64,000 bases of DNA, from the NCBI GenBank assembly GCA_026419785.1, contig JAODTK010005693.1:1-64000 (forward strand). The letters run 5' to 3'. Made by a program: the position numbers and the translations under genes. Below, one piece after another: positions 47,473 to 59,355 of the stretch; within the stretch, counting starts at the first letter, position 1, and each line of letters starts with the position of its first letter. The notes beneath the pieces were generated by a model. That model saw only the letters and a program-made list of their open reading frames with translations. It had not been told where the DNA came from and searched no databases. The DNA is from Sclerodactyla briareus (taxonomy: Eukaryota > Echinodermata > Holothuroidea > Dendrochirotida > Sclerodactylidae).

Positions 47473-50400
47473 GTGAGTTTCAATCTCTTAGGCCGGGGGA
47501 TTGAAGCAGCCGGAGCTTCAGCTGCTGCAGCCAACCTGAGATTGTTTTCATAGAGATGACTCCATCTCTGGAATCAGACGTATCAAATACCATACAAAGT
47601 TGTAAACAACTAAATTAAATCATCGAATACTCCCTCTCAAGTACGCTTTCGCGTTCCAATTGATCATAGTGTTATTGGGTACTTGCCTGTACTACATAGA
47701 GGGTTTTGTATTTTCTGTAATGACTTACTACACTCAATGTGTGTAGACACTACAGTTAGCACAACTATGTGTAAAATCCAACTCTTTTGGGATATGTTGC
47801 TACTCTGCACAGGTATGTTAATTTTAGAGAGCCGCTCAAATATTCTAGGTGTAACACGTTTGATTAATAACGACGGACGATTTCCACCCTTGACAATGGC
47901 ATTGTTGATGAATCCTCATTAGCTAATTCATGCATTATTATTACATTGCCCTCATCACACCAACACTGTTTGAAGAGCATTCTTATTGAATCCTTTTACT
48001 AGGCACGACGCGGGTGTTCGATTTTCCCGGAATGAATTTGTTCGTTAGTTTTGGTTAATTTCACATACCTGGGTGGGCAAAAAGAAGGCTAAAAAATATC
48101 ATTTCCGGGTTGGTCGGGTTGGTGCGGAAGATTCCCGGATCTTGGGACGACTTCCCCCGATTCAGGTTATAATACCGCTTCATCACCAACGCTTCATTCA
48201 CAAACCAATACTTATCATGCCGACACTCGGACATATGACCATTTCTAATAAATGCCATAACTGTAGGTCTATTTAATTAGGCGGATGAAGGAATTGTACG
48301 AGGAGTGAACACATGTGCTATTTTGCGGCAGAATACTGATTGCTCCGTATCGTTGTCCTTTGGCATATTTAAGGAAGAAACTGCAACTGGGAGACTTTTA
48401 CTGGCGATAAACAGTCGAGACTATGAACTTTATGTAAATAACGGACAGGCGCAGCCGAGTTCGTTATTATACTAAATTCAGAGTCGAGACTGGTTATTCG
48501 GCCAGGTAAAATTCGACCCTGCGGTAGTTATTCCTATTCTACAACCCCCAATTTGTCAGGAATTACCCGAACGATTATAGATATCTATATCTCTAGATTA
48601 TTCTCTGTATCCTACACAGTAATAAGCAGCTGGTAACTAGTTTGCGTTAGTTGATCGAAGTGAATTGCATTGCGCACATACACACAGATTGGGGCATTGC
48701 GTGCTGTGCGTTACTTTCACGGAGACGCACTACAAACCACGCATGCCGAACTGGAGGTTCTGCGCGTGTGAACATGGCGTTCACCAATGGCAACGAGCGA
48801 CGCGTCGTTTCTTCCGTTTGTATTCCGTTGTCCGTGGATGGCAGTTGCGCACTTTGAAGCGCCGCGTATAGGGAAACAGATCTGCGCGTGTAAAATAAAC
48901 ACGCAACCTAAATTTGCGGTTGAAAGTACTGCGTTTACTTAAGACCCACAAATCGAGAGTATGCGATTTTGTGGTACTCGGACAAGCTGCGTGGTATTCC
49001 AATAATCGACCGACAACTGAACAAGCTATATAGGATATGAGTTGGTTGCAGAATAAAGGACAGTCGCTTGACTGGGTTTAGCCAATCAGCATGTAGTATT
49101 CCGTAAAAACACGGAGAAGGGTTGTAGAATGTTCATTTCAGGGAAGCCTTTATATTAAACGGAGGAGGACATCAGAGGCGCGTATTGGTGCCCTGTTCAT
49201 TCCTGTCAGAGAAAAACAAACCGAAGTGGAGGAGCGCACTGTTGTGTTGTAACAATCGTAAAATACATTCAAGTTTGTTTGTTTACTCTTTATCGGCGAT
49301 TTCCGCGGACAATAGACCCCGAAAATACCTTTGTTGCTCCATAGTAAGTAAGCAGTGGTATACTAGTGCAAGATTCTGCAACAGCTTCAGTGAGTGTTAC
49401 CCCTTTTCAGAGAAAACGCGGGAAAATCAGCGATATATACGGAAGCACAGAAAAGAAAACATGATTCAATCCGGGGAATACGATTCGATTTTGCGTTTGC
49501 AGAAACACCCAGCTAGGTATAAGGTATGCCAAACACGAGCGTGAACTAGAGCTTAATAATGTGGAGGCTCGAATCATAGGAGGCTGTTAAACCGATCGTA
49601 TTCTAATCTTCTGACGACGAAATGCGAATCTTGTCGCCGAATTGCCATGTCACTATAACACCACTGTCAAGGGAGGGCGCTGTTTGCCATACCAACGAGG
49701 GACCCACACTGACTTCTGTATTGTATAGGAGCTTCAGTTAAGCATGTCGGGGCTTGGTTCATTTAATTGCAGGCTGTCGTGCGCGACACGCGATATGAAT
49801 TGACACGACATTCGATCTTGTCGCGACCGGCCGAAAAAAGATTGCGTATGAGTGTATTGCCTATTCGCGTGCAAAGTGAATAGACATAGAAATAACACTA
49901 GAAGGGAAAACAGGATGTTTCGCGTTATTCGCCTATCGCGCTTGCGTGCCTTGTAAGAGCAAGCTTAGTGTTGATGCTTTAGGGGGGATGCTACACAAAA
50001 TTAACAACAGGGTCATCGTTGTTTTTCTTCTTTATATAATCTGACAAAATTTCAGTATATTCAGAAGATTACAATGTCGAAATTAGTATCGAGTGCTGTG
50101 GTCCGTAGAATAATAATGAGCGATAGGTCCTATTTCCTACCATGAAGTGCTTTGTACAAATCAGGGCAGTTTTGTTATTGCGAGCACTAAATCAATAATA
50201 CTTAAAAAAAAAAAAACCAAAAAAAACAATTTTAAAAAAAAATAGATTTTACATAATCCATTATATTGCATTCAAATATAAACGACAAATGGAGTCTATA
50301 ATATTTTTGTTAGGGAGTCAAAACTAGGACAAGGCGGAGAACGTTATCAATACTTCACAATTGTCGTCTTCCGCGTCTCGATCGTTGCTTAATTATGGTA

Positions 50401-51394
50401 CATCGGACCCTCTTTATGTTTCAAGTAAGTATGTTCCCCCCACCCTCCATATGGGATAGAGACATGTATAGGGCTATTATGGATATGCTTTTCAACAAGG
50501 AATGATGAAAGAAAATGAAAAGTTCTCATCGCCTTTCAACGGTATAGACATATCAAAAATATGATGAAATATCTCAAGCAGTTTATAATGAGGGACGGAG
50601 TGTTGATCTTTCGCATATGTTATACGATTTTTTTGTACCCTCGCGTTCTATGCCATTAGAGCTGACTCTTAATTGGTAAGGTGCAATAAGTTTTGTATTT
50701 ATCATAGGCGTATTTGTGAAGAAGGTAGATTCCGTAACCATAGCTCCTACTGTTCATTTCATTGAAGTGAAAGAAGGGCATACTCAATTATGGAGGGCAA
50801 TAGGTCATAAGCCCCCACCCCCCCTCCGTCCCAGGTATCTTACGACATAGAGAAAGTTTAGGGTTGACACGAATTAGAGTTTTTTTTTTTTTTTTAAAGG
50901 GAGTTAATAAATGATTACATGAACCAATTAACAAACAGACAAATAAATCTTGGAAAAGAAAATGAAATAGTTTCAGAATCTTTGAACTAAAGATCAAATT
51001 CATTAAAACTTCCTAATATCAGTAATATTTCATTCAGAGGTAGTACTTTCATGAGCATCGAAATATGGACTTGTATAACGAAAAAAATCCTGTTGACACA
51101 ATTTCAAGATTTCAGTTGATTCCAGTTAAATCAATTGAAACCAGTTTTTGAATAACACGAAACAAAGAAGTTTACTATGACTAGTTTGGCAAACCCGTGA
51201 ACTGATCAGCCAAATAGCAGGTTAATAGTACTTTAGTGAACCTAATAGTGTGACAAAGATATTGCTGATCATTTTCTTCAACGAAGTGAAATGAGAAAAG
51301 AAGACATCATTCTCAACGCGAAAATTATTGAGATAACTATTTTAAAGAATTAGAACATAGACAGTGTATATTATTTGCCCTTCAAGAAGTTTAG
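47473..51394. other. Intron candidate; TM1 exon expected but not found
   Basis: TM1 and its flanks should lie here. I found no hydrophobic exon with the family pattern. Short ORFs (for example 49,185-49,544) have no known signature. A T run at 50,879-50,894 and A-rich tracts at 50,200-50,240 are the only simple repeats. Confidence 0.45.
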
Positions 51395-51665
51395 AGTTTG
51401 CGGAAGATGAAGATGACGAAGATGCGTGTCAACTTCAGTATGAGCCTACTTGCCTTCTATGTAACTTTCTTGTTCAGTGATCTCGCCGTCAACGACTCAA
51501 CACATTGCAAGAATTTTTCTGCAGCGATTCATTATTTCTGCCTGGTGACCGTCTCTTGGATGACAGTCGAGGCGGGTACCTCTTCACAAGTTCGTTAGGG
51601 ATATATGCAGTCAAGGCCGGGAAGGGAATGAAGTATATTTCCCGTATTCTTTACGTTGGCTTATG
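51395..51665 (+). CDS. Adhesion GPCR, TM2-TM3 exon
   Basis: From 51,398 it reads LRKMKMTKM, then RVNFSMSLLAFYVTFLFS (TM2), then a loop with the conserved Cys (STHCKNFSA) that pairs with ECL2, then AIHYFCLVTVSWMTVEA (TM3). The HYFxLxxxxWMxVEA pattern is diagnostic of class B2 (adhesion) receptors. After a one-base loss at about 51,578, an adjacent frame continues YLFTSSLGIYAV, KAGKGMKYISRILYVGLW, matching the TM3 end, intracellular loop 2 and the VGW at the start of TM4. A plausible acceptor is AAGTTTAG at 51,394 and the donor is TATG followed by GTACGTAT at 51,666. Confidence 0.7.
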
Positions 51666-54239
51666 GTACGTATACAATATAGGTGACTGTTCGTGTGTAT
51701 CAATCACACTTCTGTTGTGTGTCTATATACTTTGATTTTACTGTGAGTTTGTCTGCACTGTTGGCTATTCGAAAAGACCTAACCACAATACCACGTTTGG
51801 GATGTACGACACTGAAAATTTGTATTGGTACTTATAATATCATCAGAGACGGAAATCTGAAAAATGCAGTGCATAACAACGCTCGTGTGTGAATCTAGTT
51901 GATAAAAATGAGATATATAAAAAGACCCATTTATAGGAGTAGATTAGATGAGTACTTTCGACATGAGCCAACTTATAACAGCACTCAACTATTCCGAAAT
52001 AACCCTATATCCACTTGATAGGTAAACGATTAAGAACGGTACCATCGTCGTAGGATTATGGAATATAAACAAATCGTCTTTATGGCGGGTGACGGAAAAG
52101 AACACAAGATAGTAAAATATGTCTTAACAGGTTAATAATATTAGGGCATTTCATGTGAAAGTCAACAGGTATGACCTATTCAATTCGCCTGCCAAAGGAT
52201 AGCATTAATTTAGGTAGGCGTTTCAAGGAGAAGTGCCAATCAGAGCTATTCACAGAACTTTAAAAAACTATTGTTAGAAGTAAAAAAAATGAAATCAGGA
52301 AAGAGAGAAAAATTGATCTATGGAGAAATTATGCAAGTTGACTCAAAACTCAGATGAAAATAGATTCTCATAGAGATTCTCTTTCAATGTACTCAACATT
52401 TCTAGAATACCAGCTTCAGACAATTTTATATTCTAAGGTTTTACAACCAATAGGCCTGATCCAGGCCTATATTCTAGCATAGGGTTTAAGCCTAGACTAT
52501 GTTAGGCTGGCCCTAAACTTAGGCTCAGGCTTGAACTAATTTTTTACTCACCACTCCAGCATCTGCGAAAGCACAAAGTCTTCCGGAGTTCTGGGGGGGG
52601 GGGGGGGGGGGTTGTGATTTCCTATACTCCATAAATTTATCAAATATATCAAGGTCATCTAATATCGGACTCAAGTACATCTTCCATGACATCAATTTGG
52701 CTCTAGGACGTGATGGCAGTCGCCATTTGCCAACCTGTGACACAATCTGGCATGTGGTATGTGGTTCTTCAATTGAACGTGAGGCAGATTTCCAAAATGA
52801 GAGGCGCCGCCCGCCGCAATCCATAATTTCATGTCAGAATTTTGTGTGCCTCTCTAATAGAGAACTACATTGGTGACAAATATGCACCAATAATTCGTGA
52901 ACATTCAATGAATTCTGATAATTTCTGGCTCAAACTGGAGGAATGTTTCAATTTTTTTGATATTTCATGGGATACCCGAACATACGGTAAAAAGCTCAGA
53001 AAGTGTTCTAAAGTTAGGTAATGATTGGACTATGGCAACAGGGGTCCGTCTGCTTCTTCTTCTCGGACGGATAGCTGTGAGTTCGGACTTGCCATTTTTT
53101 GCACTTTTTCACTTACCTTTGACCTCTAAAAATAGGAATGGCGCCATAAACCCCCCCCCCCCCCCTTTTTTGGAGCCTTTGGAAGCCCTGTACTTTAGCT
53201 ACATTCTAGTATTTGAACCATAGTGGTGGAGGGAGGGGGGGGTAAGTCGCTTACCCGGATGGCTTCCCGGATCTCGAATACGAGCATAGTTACAACGGAC
53301 CTTAATATCAAGTGATTAATACTACCTGCAAGGGCATCTGAGGAAAAGTAAGAAACTGTATTCCCTAACGAAGTCCCTTAAAGGGAATTTTTTATCATCA
53401 GTTATTTATTCGTATATTAAAATGCGTGTCGTAAGCATCATTTTGCACGAAACAATTTTCGTTCTCTCTTCTCTTTAGTTGTAAACCATTGGTTCCACGT
53501 CCTGGCAGTTTTTCATTGCAGACCACGATGTGGATGGAATAAGTCTATTGTTAGTCATCTTAGATTGATAGGTGTACAGGTGTCCATGGGACGTAACGAG
53601 AACTCCTATTTTTTTTTTTTAGACTGGAAGTAGTTTCGAAGACATATTGTGAAAATTTTCCCCATACTTATTCCATGATCCAACTAGTCTGAAAACTTTG
53701 TTAACTTGTGTTCAATTCGATGCAGCTTTGCTTAGGATAAGTACAGCAACCTTATTGTTTGTAGACCGGTATAGACCGGGGGTTCAGTTCTCTGGGGAAA
53801 TGTTGTGAAAAATTGATATTTTGGCTATTGTAAGCTTGTTTCACGATAACTTGATCCCACCTGGAAAGATGAGCTCATCCTTAATAAGTGATTCCCTATT
53901 GTTTTGGTGTCAGGTCATAGTCTCTGAAATTCAAAATGGGTAACGTCTGGACATCTTGTTAAATATGCCGGTGAGGTGCACTCACTATAGACCAGGATTA
54001 TCAGCCGATTAGTAACAGTATCAAAGTACATTTCCAGGAAAATTCAATTCCGCACAGAACTGGTCCCCTGAGGTCGAAGGTCCACGGATGCGATTCGTAG
54101 ATCGCAATTGGCACTTTCCAGCCTTGGCACAATTTAGTTTTAGGTCATGTCAACTGTCTGTGTTCTCTCCCCACTAATCAGCGTTCGGATAACTCTCCAT
54201 TTGTCCAATTGCGTTCGAACAGCAGCGCGAAATAGTCCG
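51666..54239. other. Intron candidate with G/C homopolymers
   Basis: No exon recognised. Runs of G (52,592-52,610) and C (53,151-53,166), and a diverged satellite copy at 53,640-53,940. Confidence 0.5.
53640..53940 (+). repeat. Diverged copy of the 310-bp satellite
   Basis: Contains GTCTGAAAACTTTGTTAAC, TTCAATTCGATGCAGCTTTGC, ATAAGTACAGCAACCTTATTG, CACGATAACTTGATCCC and ATTGTTTTGGTGTCAGGTCA in the same order as the A-block unit. Confidence 0.7.
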
Positions 54240-54372
54240 CGTTCATTCTTTTCCATTCCACACCGCTTTTTGGGGGAGTTCATTCCTCAATTATTGCTCT
54301 CATATACCAGTATAGGCCCCCTATACAGACGTAAGAGTAACTGGGGTTACGTGAGTAAGTGTCGTACGTGGG
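54240..54372 (+). CDS. Possible adhesion GPCR TM4/ECL2 exon
   Basis: Reads FLGEFIPQLLLSYTSIG, then RRKSNWGYVSKCRTW directly before a GTAAGT at 54,373. The aromatic-then-Cys-then-Trp arrangement (YVSKCRTW) resembles the CW(L/V)S motif of ECL2, and the position between TM3 and TM5 is right. The TM4 stretch itself is weak and the frame may be shifted, so this could be chance. Confidence 0.28.
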
Positions 54373-54456
54373 TAAGTGTTTAGATCATCTAACAACGCAT
54401 TAGTACCTCCTGGAATGTATTATCAGTCTCCGCGTTGTATTCCTATCTGTCTTCAG

Positions 54457-54797
54457 TGGTTTCCTACTCTACGGTTTCTTCGTTGAAGTTCTGGTGCTGA
54501 TTACTGTCAACGTCTCCGCTGCAATTCACTTGTCCGTACGGTGGGTGTTTAGAAAGAACATGGCACGAAGCGCCGAGCAGAACAGGAAGGAGCTCTCAGT
54601 CGGTTCGGTTCCTCTTCATGTTTGGGGTTCTTCTCGTGCTCTCGTGGATTTTTTTTGGGATTTTTTGTCACGATCCGACAGGAAAACCATCGTATTTGAG
54701 GTTCTGTTCTGTATCCTCATCTCCCTTCAAGGTGTGTTTATTCTTGGAATAGTCTGTGTGACAAGCAAAGACGCGAAGGGATTGAGTATGTCCCGAG
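54457..54797 (+). CDS. Adhesion GPCR, TM5-TM6-TM7 exon
   Basis: Acceptor TATCTGTCTTCAG, candidate donor CCGAG followed by GTAGCA. TM5 is FLLYGFFVEVLVLITVNVS, followed by a basic loop (RWVFRKNMARSAEQNRKEL). After a one-base shift near 54,597, TM6 reads FLFMFGVLLVLSWIFFGIF then CHDPTG. After a second shift near 54,690, TM7 reads EVLFCILISLQGVFILGIV then CVTSKDAKG. The SLQG motif in TM7 and the SW in TM6 are strongly conserved in adhesion GPCRs. Two single-base indels in an otherwise perfect helix pattern favour sequence error over old decay. Confidence 0.75.
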
Positions 54798-55691
54798 GTA
54801 GCATCTGTAGTTAAAGACGGGCTTGAGACGGGGATAGCTAAAGCAACTTTTAAATCGGACTCTTACCAACTGACGAACATGGGAGATACCGGTGTGATGA
54901 GCTCCAGTAATAGGTAAATGTGTTCAAACTCTGAGGATGCTCTCACCCCTCACGACAATAGCGTGACCACTATGACTGCCACTTCAGAGAAATAACACTC
55001 CAACTGAAATTCTACTTCACTTAGGCAATTATATGATATTCATTGACTGATGTCAATATTCACAAGTCACAGTGATTGTCATAAACTTGTTATATAGGTT
55101 ATACAGGTTGATATGGGCTACGTCTTCTTCGCTTGTGCGATGCGTATGTGGACTTAGGCTGCTTGGAAGATCAATCGCCCAGTGTTAAAAATACTCATTT
55201 CAAATGTCCGTTTCGAGCATGAGAAACAATATAGAAGGAACAAAGGTTCTTACTGAAAACATGTCCCCGCTATGGAAACATGAAACGATTGCCAGCTGGC
55301 AAGTTTCCAGATGTAATTAATACAATAAACAAAAAACTAAAAGATATTTCGTATTCTGACTCTCCTGAAGTTTTATCTGAGTCTAAGCTGTTAGAAGCGT
55401 TAAATCTGGCACAATATAACACCTCATCTGACCACTTTAAGAAATAACTTAGATAATTTATTCTATATGACTGTATATGATCCATATATAACATACAATA
55501 CCTGGTCAGATATTGGATGCCATATTCAGCCGTATGACGAACTAGGCAAATTCCACATCCACTAAATTTAGATGGTTCATATAACTATTCTATTTGTCGC
55601 GCATTTAACGTCGCATTTAAATTCGACTTGTATTTGTATCATATCGACCACCTGAAGATCCGTCTGCAAAATGTCATATGACGTTGAATAG
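54798..55691. other. Intron candidate, nothing recognised
   Basis: Unique AT-rich sequence without domain or repeat signatures that I can support. Confidence 0.5.
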
Positions 55692-55892
55692 ATGTTGTCG
55701 GTCACGTTGCAAGACTCCAAGAAGAAGCTCCAGCGGAATCGCTCTGAGAGAAGCTTTGAGACTACTACTAAACCAGTTGGAAGACCCGTGCCTACCTTGT
55801 TCGGAAAAATTGAATCGCAATTCAGAGACATCAACATTAACAGTTTTGAGGAAGCAATAAACCTGCCATTGTGGATACGTGACGGAGGTTGA
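55692..55892 (+). CDS. Possible cytoplasmic-tail (terminal) exon of the GPCR
   Basis: An open frame after GTTGAATAG reads LSVTLQDSKKKLQRNRS, ERSFETTTKPVGRPVPTLF, GKIESQFRDININSFEEA and ends INLPLWIRDGG with a stop at 55,890-55,892. It is basic at first, Ser/Thr-rich and without hydrophobic helices, as expected of a receptor tail, and its codon use looks coding. Its junction phase with the TM7 exon does not match as written, and no homologue can be named. Confidence 0.33.
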   Translation: MLSVTLQDSKKKLQRNRSERSFETTTKPVGRPVPTLFGKIESQFRDININSFEEAINLPLWIRDGG

Positions 55893-56127
55893 TCACTGAG
55901 CATGTCGGATAGACGTCACTCAACCTACTTCTACTACTACGACTAATTACTATTTGATATAGAAGTTTCCTAAATTCGATGTTCATCTATCGCATTCCGT
56001 TTGAATTTGAGACCATATAGAATGAATATATAATACAAGGTTCTATATGATTTATGCCAGAAATCAAAAATTATTGCCAATCTGTACCACGTTAGGTACT
56101 ATCTGATAAATATTGCTCATAAATAAT
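55893..56127. other. No gene seen
   Basis: AT-rich sequence between the putative tail exon and the LTR-type element. Confidence 0.5.
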
Positions 56128-56605
56128 TGTCACGTGGTTCTTAAACACAAACGTCAGAGAGGGACAGAGTCGACGAGGCTGGTCTCTTTCCTTGTATTGG
56201 CAACATCTCGAAGGAGAAAACCGGGACTTCGGTCCCAGTTATACCCTCGACGTGACGGCGGTGGCCTTCAGCATAACGTGGGAACACGAAGAGTAGCCCG
56301 CTTCCCACGGTGAATGTCTTGATGGTACCGCTGACAAAATGGCGAGCCCTCCACACATTCCGCAGGACCCCCGTTGCGTATCTTCGGTGCGAGACGGAGG
56401 ATTCGACGTGATGCTCCTATACGCTTGGAGATGCGGCCTCGTTGATCTCGTCGACACGGTGGGCGTCGTGGTCCCTCTCGTCTCCCGGACAAGCCCCCAA
56501 ATATCACGTGGTTCTTAAACACTAACGTCTGAGAGGGACAGAGTCGACGAGGTTGGTCTCTTTCCTTGTATTGGCAACAATCCCGAAGGAAAAAACCCTG
56601 CAACA
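56128..56605 (-). mobile_element. TRIM-like short LTR retroelement
   Basis: Two direct repeats of about 100 bp (56,128-56,222 and 56,502-56,605; shared core CACGTGGTTCTTAAACAC to TTCCTTGTATTGGCAACA) flank about 280 bp. On the - strand the upstream repeat starts TGTTGCAGGG, and just inside it lies TTTGGGGGCTTGTCCGGGAG (56,482-56,501), very close to the tRNA-Pro-type primer-binding site of gypsy-like and retroviral elements. At 478 bp, with short LTRs and no intact coding region, it fits a terminal-repeat retrotransposon in miniature. No clear target-site duplication was found. Confidence 0.6.
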
Positions 56606-56912
56606 TTCAACACATACAGAACTAATAGTAATATGACATTACAATGAAAGTGACCTGCGCGGGTAGAGAGGTTTTCATTAGCGGCAAACAATTGGTAATT
56701 ACTATGCTCAAATTCAACCCTTCAAACTGCACTATAGCATTGTTGCATTCAACAAACATAAATCAAGTACTTGGAAAAATATACGAAAGTTCTAAAAATA
56801 TTCCTGATTCAATACATCTTTTTACATCCTCTCGTAAACCTCATTGTCAAAATATATCATCTAATTCGTGAATTCTATTTATCCTCCATTTAGTTCGTAT
56901 ATCCAATCAGAG

Positions 56913-57015
56913 ATGTAGTCGAGACCGGATAGGCCGAGACCTGACATCTTGTGTCTCTACACTGTAGTATGGCGGTCTCGGTCTCGAAGTCGGTCTTTCG
57001 AGACCGACTTTCGGT
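56913..57015. repeat. GGTCTC/GAGACC-rich simple repeat, locus 3
   Basis: TGTAGTCGAGACCGG, then GGCCGAGACCTG, then GGCGGTCTCGGTCTCG and CGAGACCGACTTTCGG. Same family as loci at 41,695 and 43,855, with both orientations within 100 bp. Confidence 0.75.
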
Positions 57016-57523
57016 CGAATATTCCAATATGTTATCTAGTTCTTAGATGCCAACCTTCTATTTACCAATGTACACTATTCGATGCAAGATTATACTATTG
57101 TAGGCTACAAATATTGCATGAGTCAACTTTATTATAGGCATCCAAGACTACAAAAAATAGCTTCCTAAACATCAAACATGGAAATTATACATGAAACTGT
57201 AATAACTATTGTTGCACATGTACACCAAAACATCAACGAATACGCTAAAATTTTCTGAAGCTGCCAGTTGATATTGATTATAGTCTGACAAATAAATTCT
57301 ACATATTTTGTCTAAGACAGCGATGATGGTACTGGTGTTATAGGACAACAATACCAATCTTAGATTAACCGATGTTTGGGATACCTGAATGCTTAACGAC
57401 ACATTACCACACACACGTGGTGCATATGTCCGACTTAGATACGCAATAGAAAAAAATACTGGGAAAAGGGAAAGTAGTGTTAAGGGAACGCTAATAGGGG
57501 AAATACAAAAGTAGACTTACGAC

Positions 57524-57602
57524 TCGGCTCCCGGTGATACCCTCCTCGACGTGACGGCGGTGGCCTTCAGCATAACGTGGGAACATAGAGTAGCCCACTT
57601 CT
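57524..57602 (-). mobile_element. Fragment of the TRIM-like element interior
   Basis: CTCGACGTGACGGCGGTGG, then CCTTCAGCATAACGTGGGAA and AGAGTAGCCC match 56,247-56,305 almost exactly, without the direct repeats. Same orientation as the element at 56,128. Confidence 0.7.
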
Positions 57603-58920
57603 GCAGCGAACAATGGCGATGCATAACGTAAAAACACACAGTTAATACTTCTGCGGGAACACACAGTAACCCTACATCCACATGGTCAGGAAACACACAG
57701 TAACTCTAACAGGAATCGCAAACCGTAACACCACGACAGTAAATCCCATGTCCACCTTCACGCTACCGCAGCAACATAATATGACACACCCAAATTTGTA
57801 TCTCTCCACAGTGGCGGATACGGTGGGGTGGGGGGGGGGGGATAGGGGAACTTGCTCCCCTTCACGATTTTGGGCGTGGATTTGCGCCCACCCATCCAGG
57901 AAAATGCGCCCCTTGCCCCTTCAGAAGTTGAAATCATAAGTGTAACTGTAACTCTATTGTAATGATAATTACATGTATTAAAGCCGTGTCCCGAACAATC
58001 CCAGGCCTAGTAGTGGGCCTATCAGTATTACCTCTCGCCCCATGAATTTCGTGCTGAAAACCGCAGCATAAACATTTTTTTTTAGCTTAGCTGAATGATC
58101 TAATGCTACTTCTGGTCAGCGGTATATGCCATGACAAACTACTGGAGCACACAGTACCTGACTACCTGGTCCCATAGACTAGAGCTGCCTATTAAATGGA
58201 CCCGCGCCCATCGTACGCGTATGTAAAAATGTCACGACCTAACACAACACCAGGCGCGGATTCAGGTTGCGCAACCGTCGCGCGCTCCACCTAGAAAAAT
58301 ATAGAGAGGATTGTTTTAAAAAAACGATTTTTCTTTTGTTTGTAATTTTTTTTTGCCGGCTTGAGATGTGTTTGAAGCTTGGAACATGGCAGCAGCTTAA
58401 AACGCCCTGAAAGGGTCATTTCCGGCCATCTGGGTTGCTCGTAAACCCACAATTTCCTAGTTCACTCCGCGCCAATCGGTGGCGCTCCGCGTAGATGATG
58501 TTTTGTTGCTCCCCGTCAAATGTCTGTGCCCCCCCCCTTGTGATCTGCAGAAATGAAAAGTCTGGTGACGACACTGCCCAAGGCACCTCTTCTACAACTC
58601 AATTTTATTTGAGAGAATGGACAAATGACTGGTGCAGCATGACTTTCGGCATGCATGGTGGATGGATGGTATGTAGATGAAAACATTCATTACGAATCCC
58701 GATCATATAGGCATGACAAATGAATAATTGTTAAAACATTGTATTGTTTTGCTTCTTTTTTGCTTGATCTCGACCATAGGAACAATTGTATCTGCTGCTT
58801 TATCTGGCTCAATGGTATTTCGTGCATGCAGACATCAATCAGACATATTATGTATGATCTATTCACAATGCTTACGAACTCGAACAAGAATTGGCTCGGC
58901 AATGAACAGTTATCACGTTT
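57603..58920. other. Intergenic, nothing recognised
   Basis: Contains a G run at 57,828-57,841 and C run at 58,529-58,537. No domain signature in the short ORFs. Confidence 0.5.
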
Positions 58921-59355
58921 ACAAAGTTTTCATACTTTGACCCCTTTGACCATAGGTGATATTTGCCTGATGCAGAAGTGGACATCCACTCCACATAGCC
59001 AACCTACATACCAAGTATGAACCAGATATAACATGTTTTCGTTGCACAGGTATTTACTGCTGTAAGTCTAAATAGTTAGTCGGTCTACAAGGTTTCGAAA
59101 CATCGTCTGCTGTCGACCGCAGGTGACTCTGCCATTCGACCCGGAATATTAGGGAATCTACATCTTTTCGTAGAAAGTAATCGTGTCCCAAGATTTCTGG
59201 ACTCTATTGACCTTTCTTTTACGTGACCCAAGAACCATGATGTCATCTACTAGTACTACCGGATGAATCCCCATTCCAAGTATGGGTCTCTTCTGCACAG
59301 TTATCGTGGTTAAGAAAATCACTTTAACCTTTGTTGACCTGAGGTGACAAAACAA
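58921..59355 (-). repeat. Diverged 310-bp satellite relatives, reverse orientation
   Basis: TTTGACCCCTTTGACCATAGG with CCAACCTACATACCAAGTATGA (58,937-59,020), and TTGACCTTTCTTTTACGTGACC to CTTTGTTGACCTGAGGTGAC (59,208-59,347), are reverse-strand forms of the AGGTCA cluster and the CATACTTGGTATG region of the A-block unit. Confidence 0.5.

Noticed and set aside
47758-47817. MCKIQLFWD followed by a GTATGT donor, a possible second GPS (FWD)
   Set aside because: Spacing between Cys and FW is wrong, there is no GxWSxxGC or CNHLT after it, and a much better GPS lies 300 bp upstream.
49185-49544. 119-residue ORF on the + strand
   Set aside because: No recognisable motif, hydrophobic helix or splice context; length is within chance for AT-balanced sequence.
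56141-56606. - strand ORFs in the TRIM-like element as a retroviral-type gene
   Set aside because: The frames overlap the LTR and primer-binding site and show no gag, protease or RT motif.
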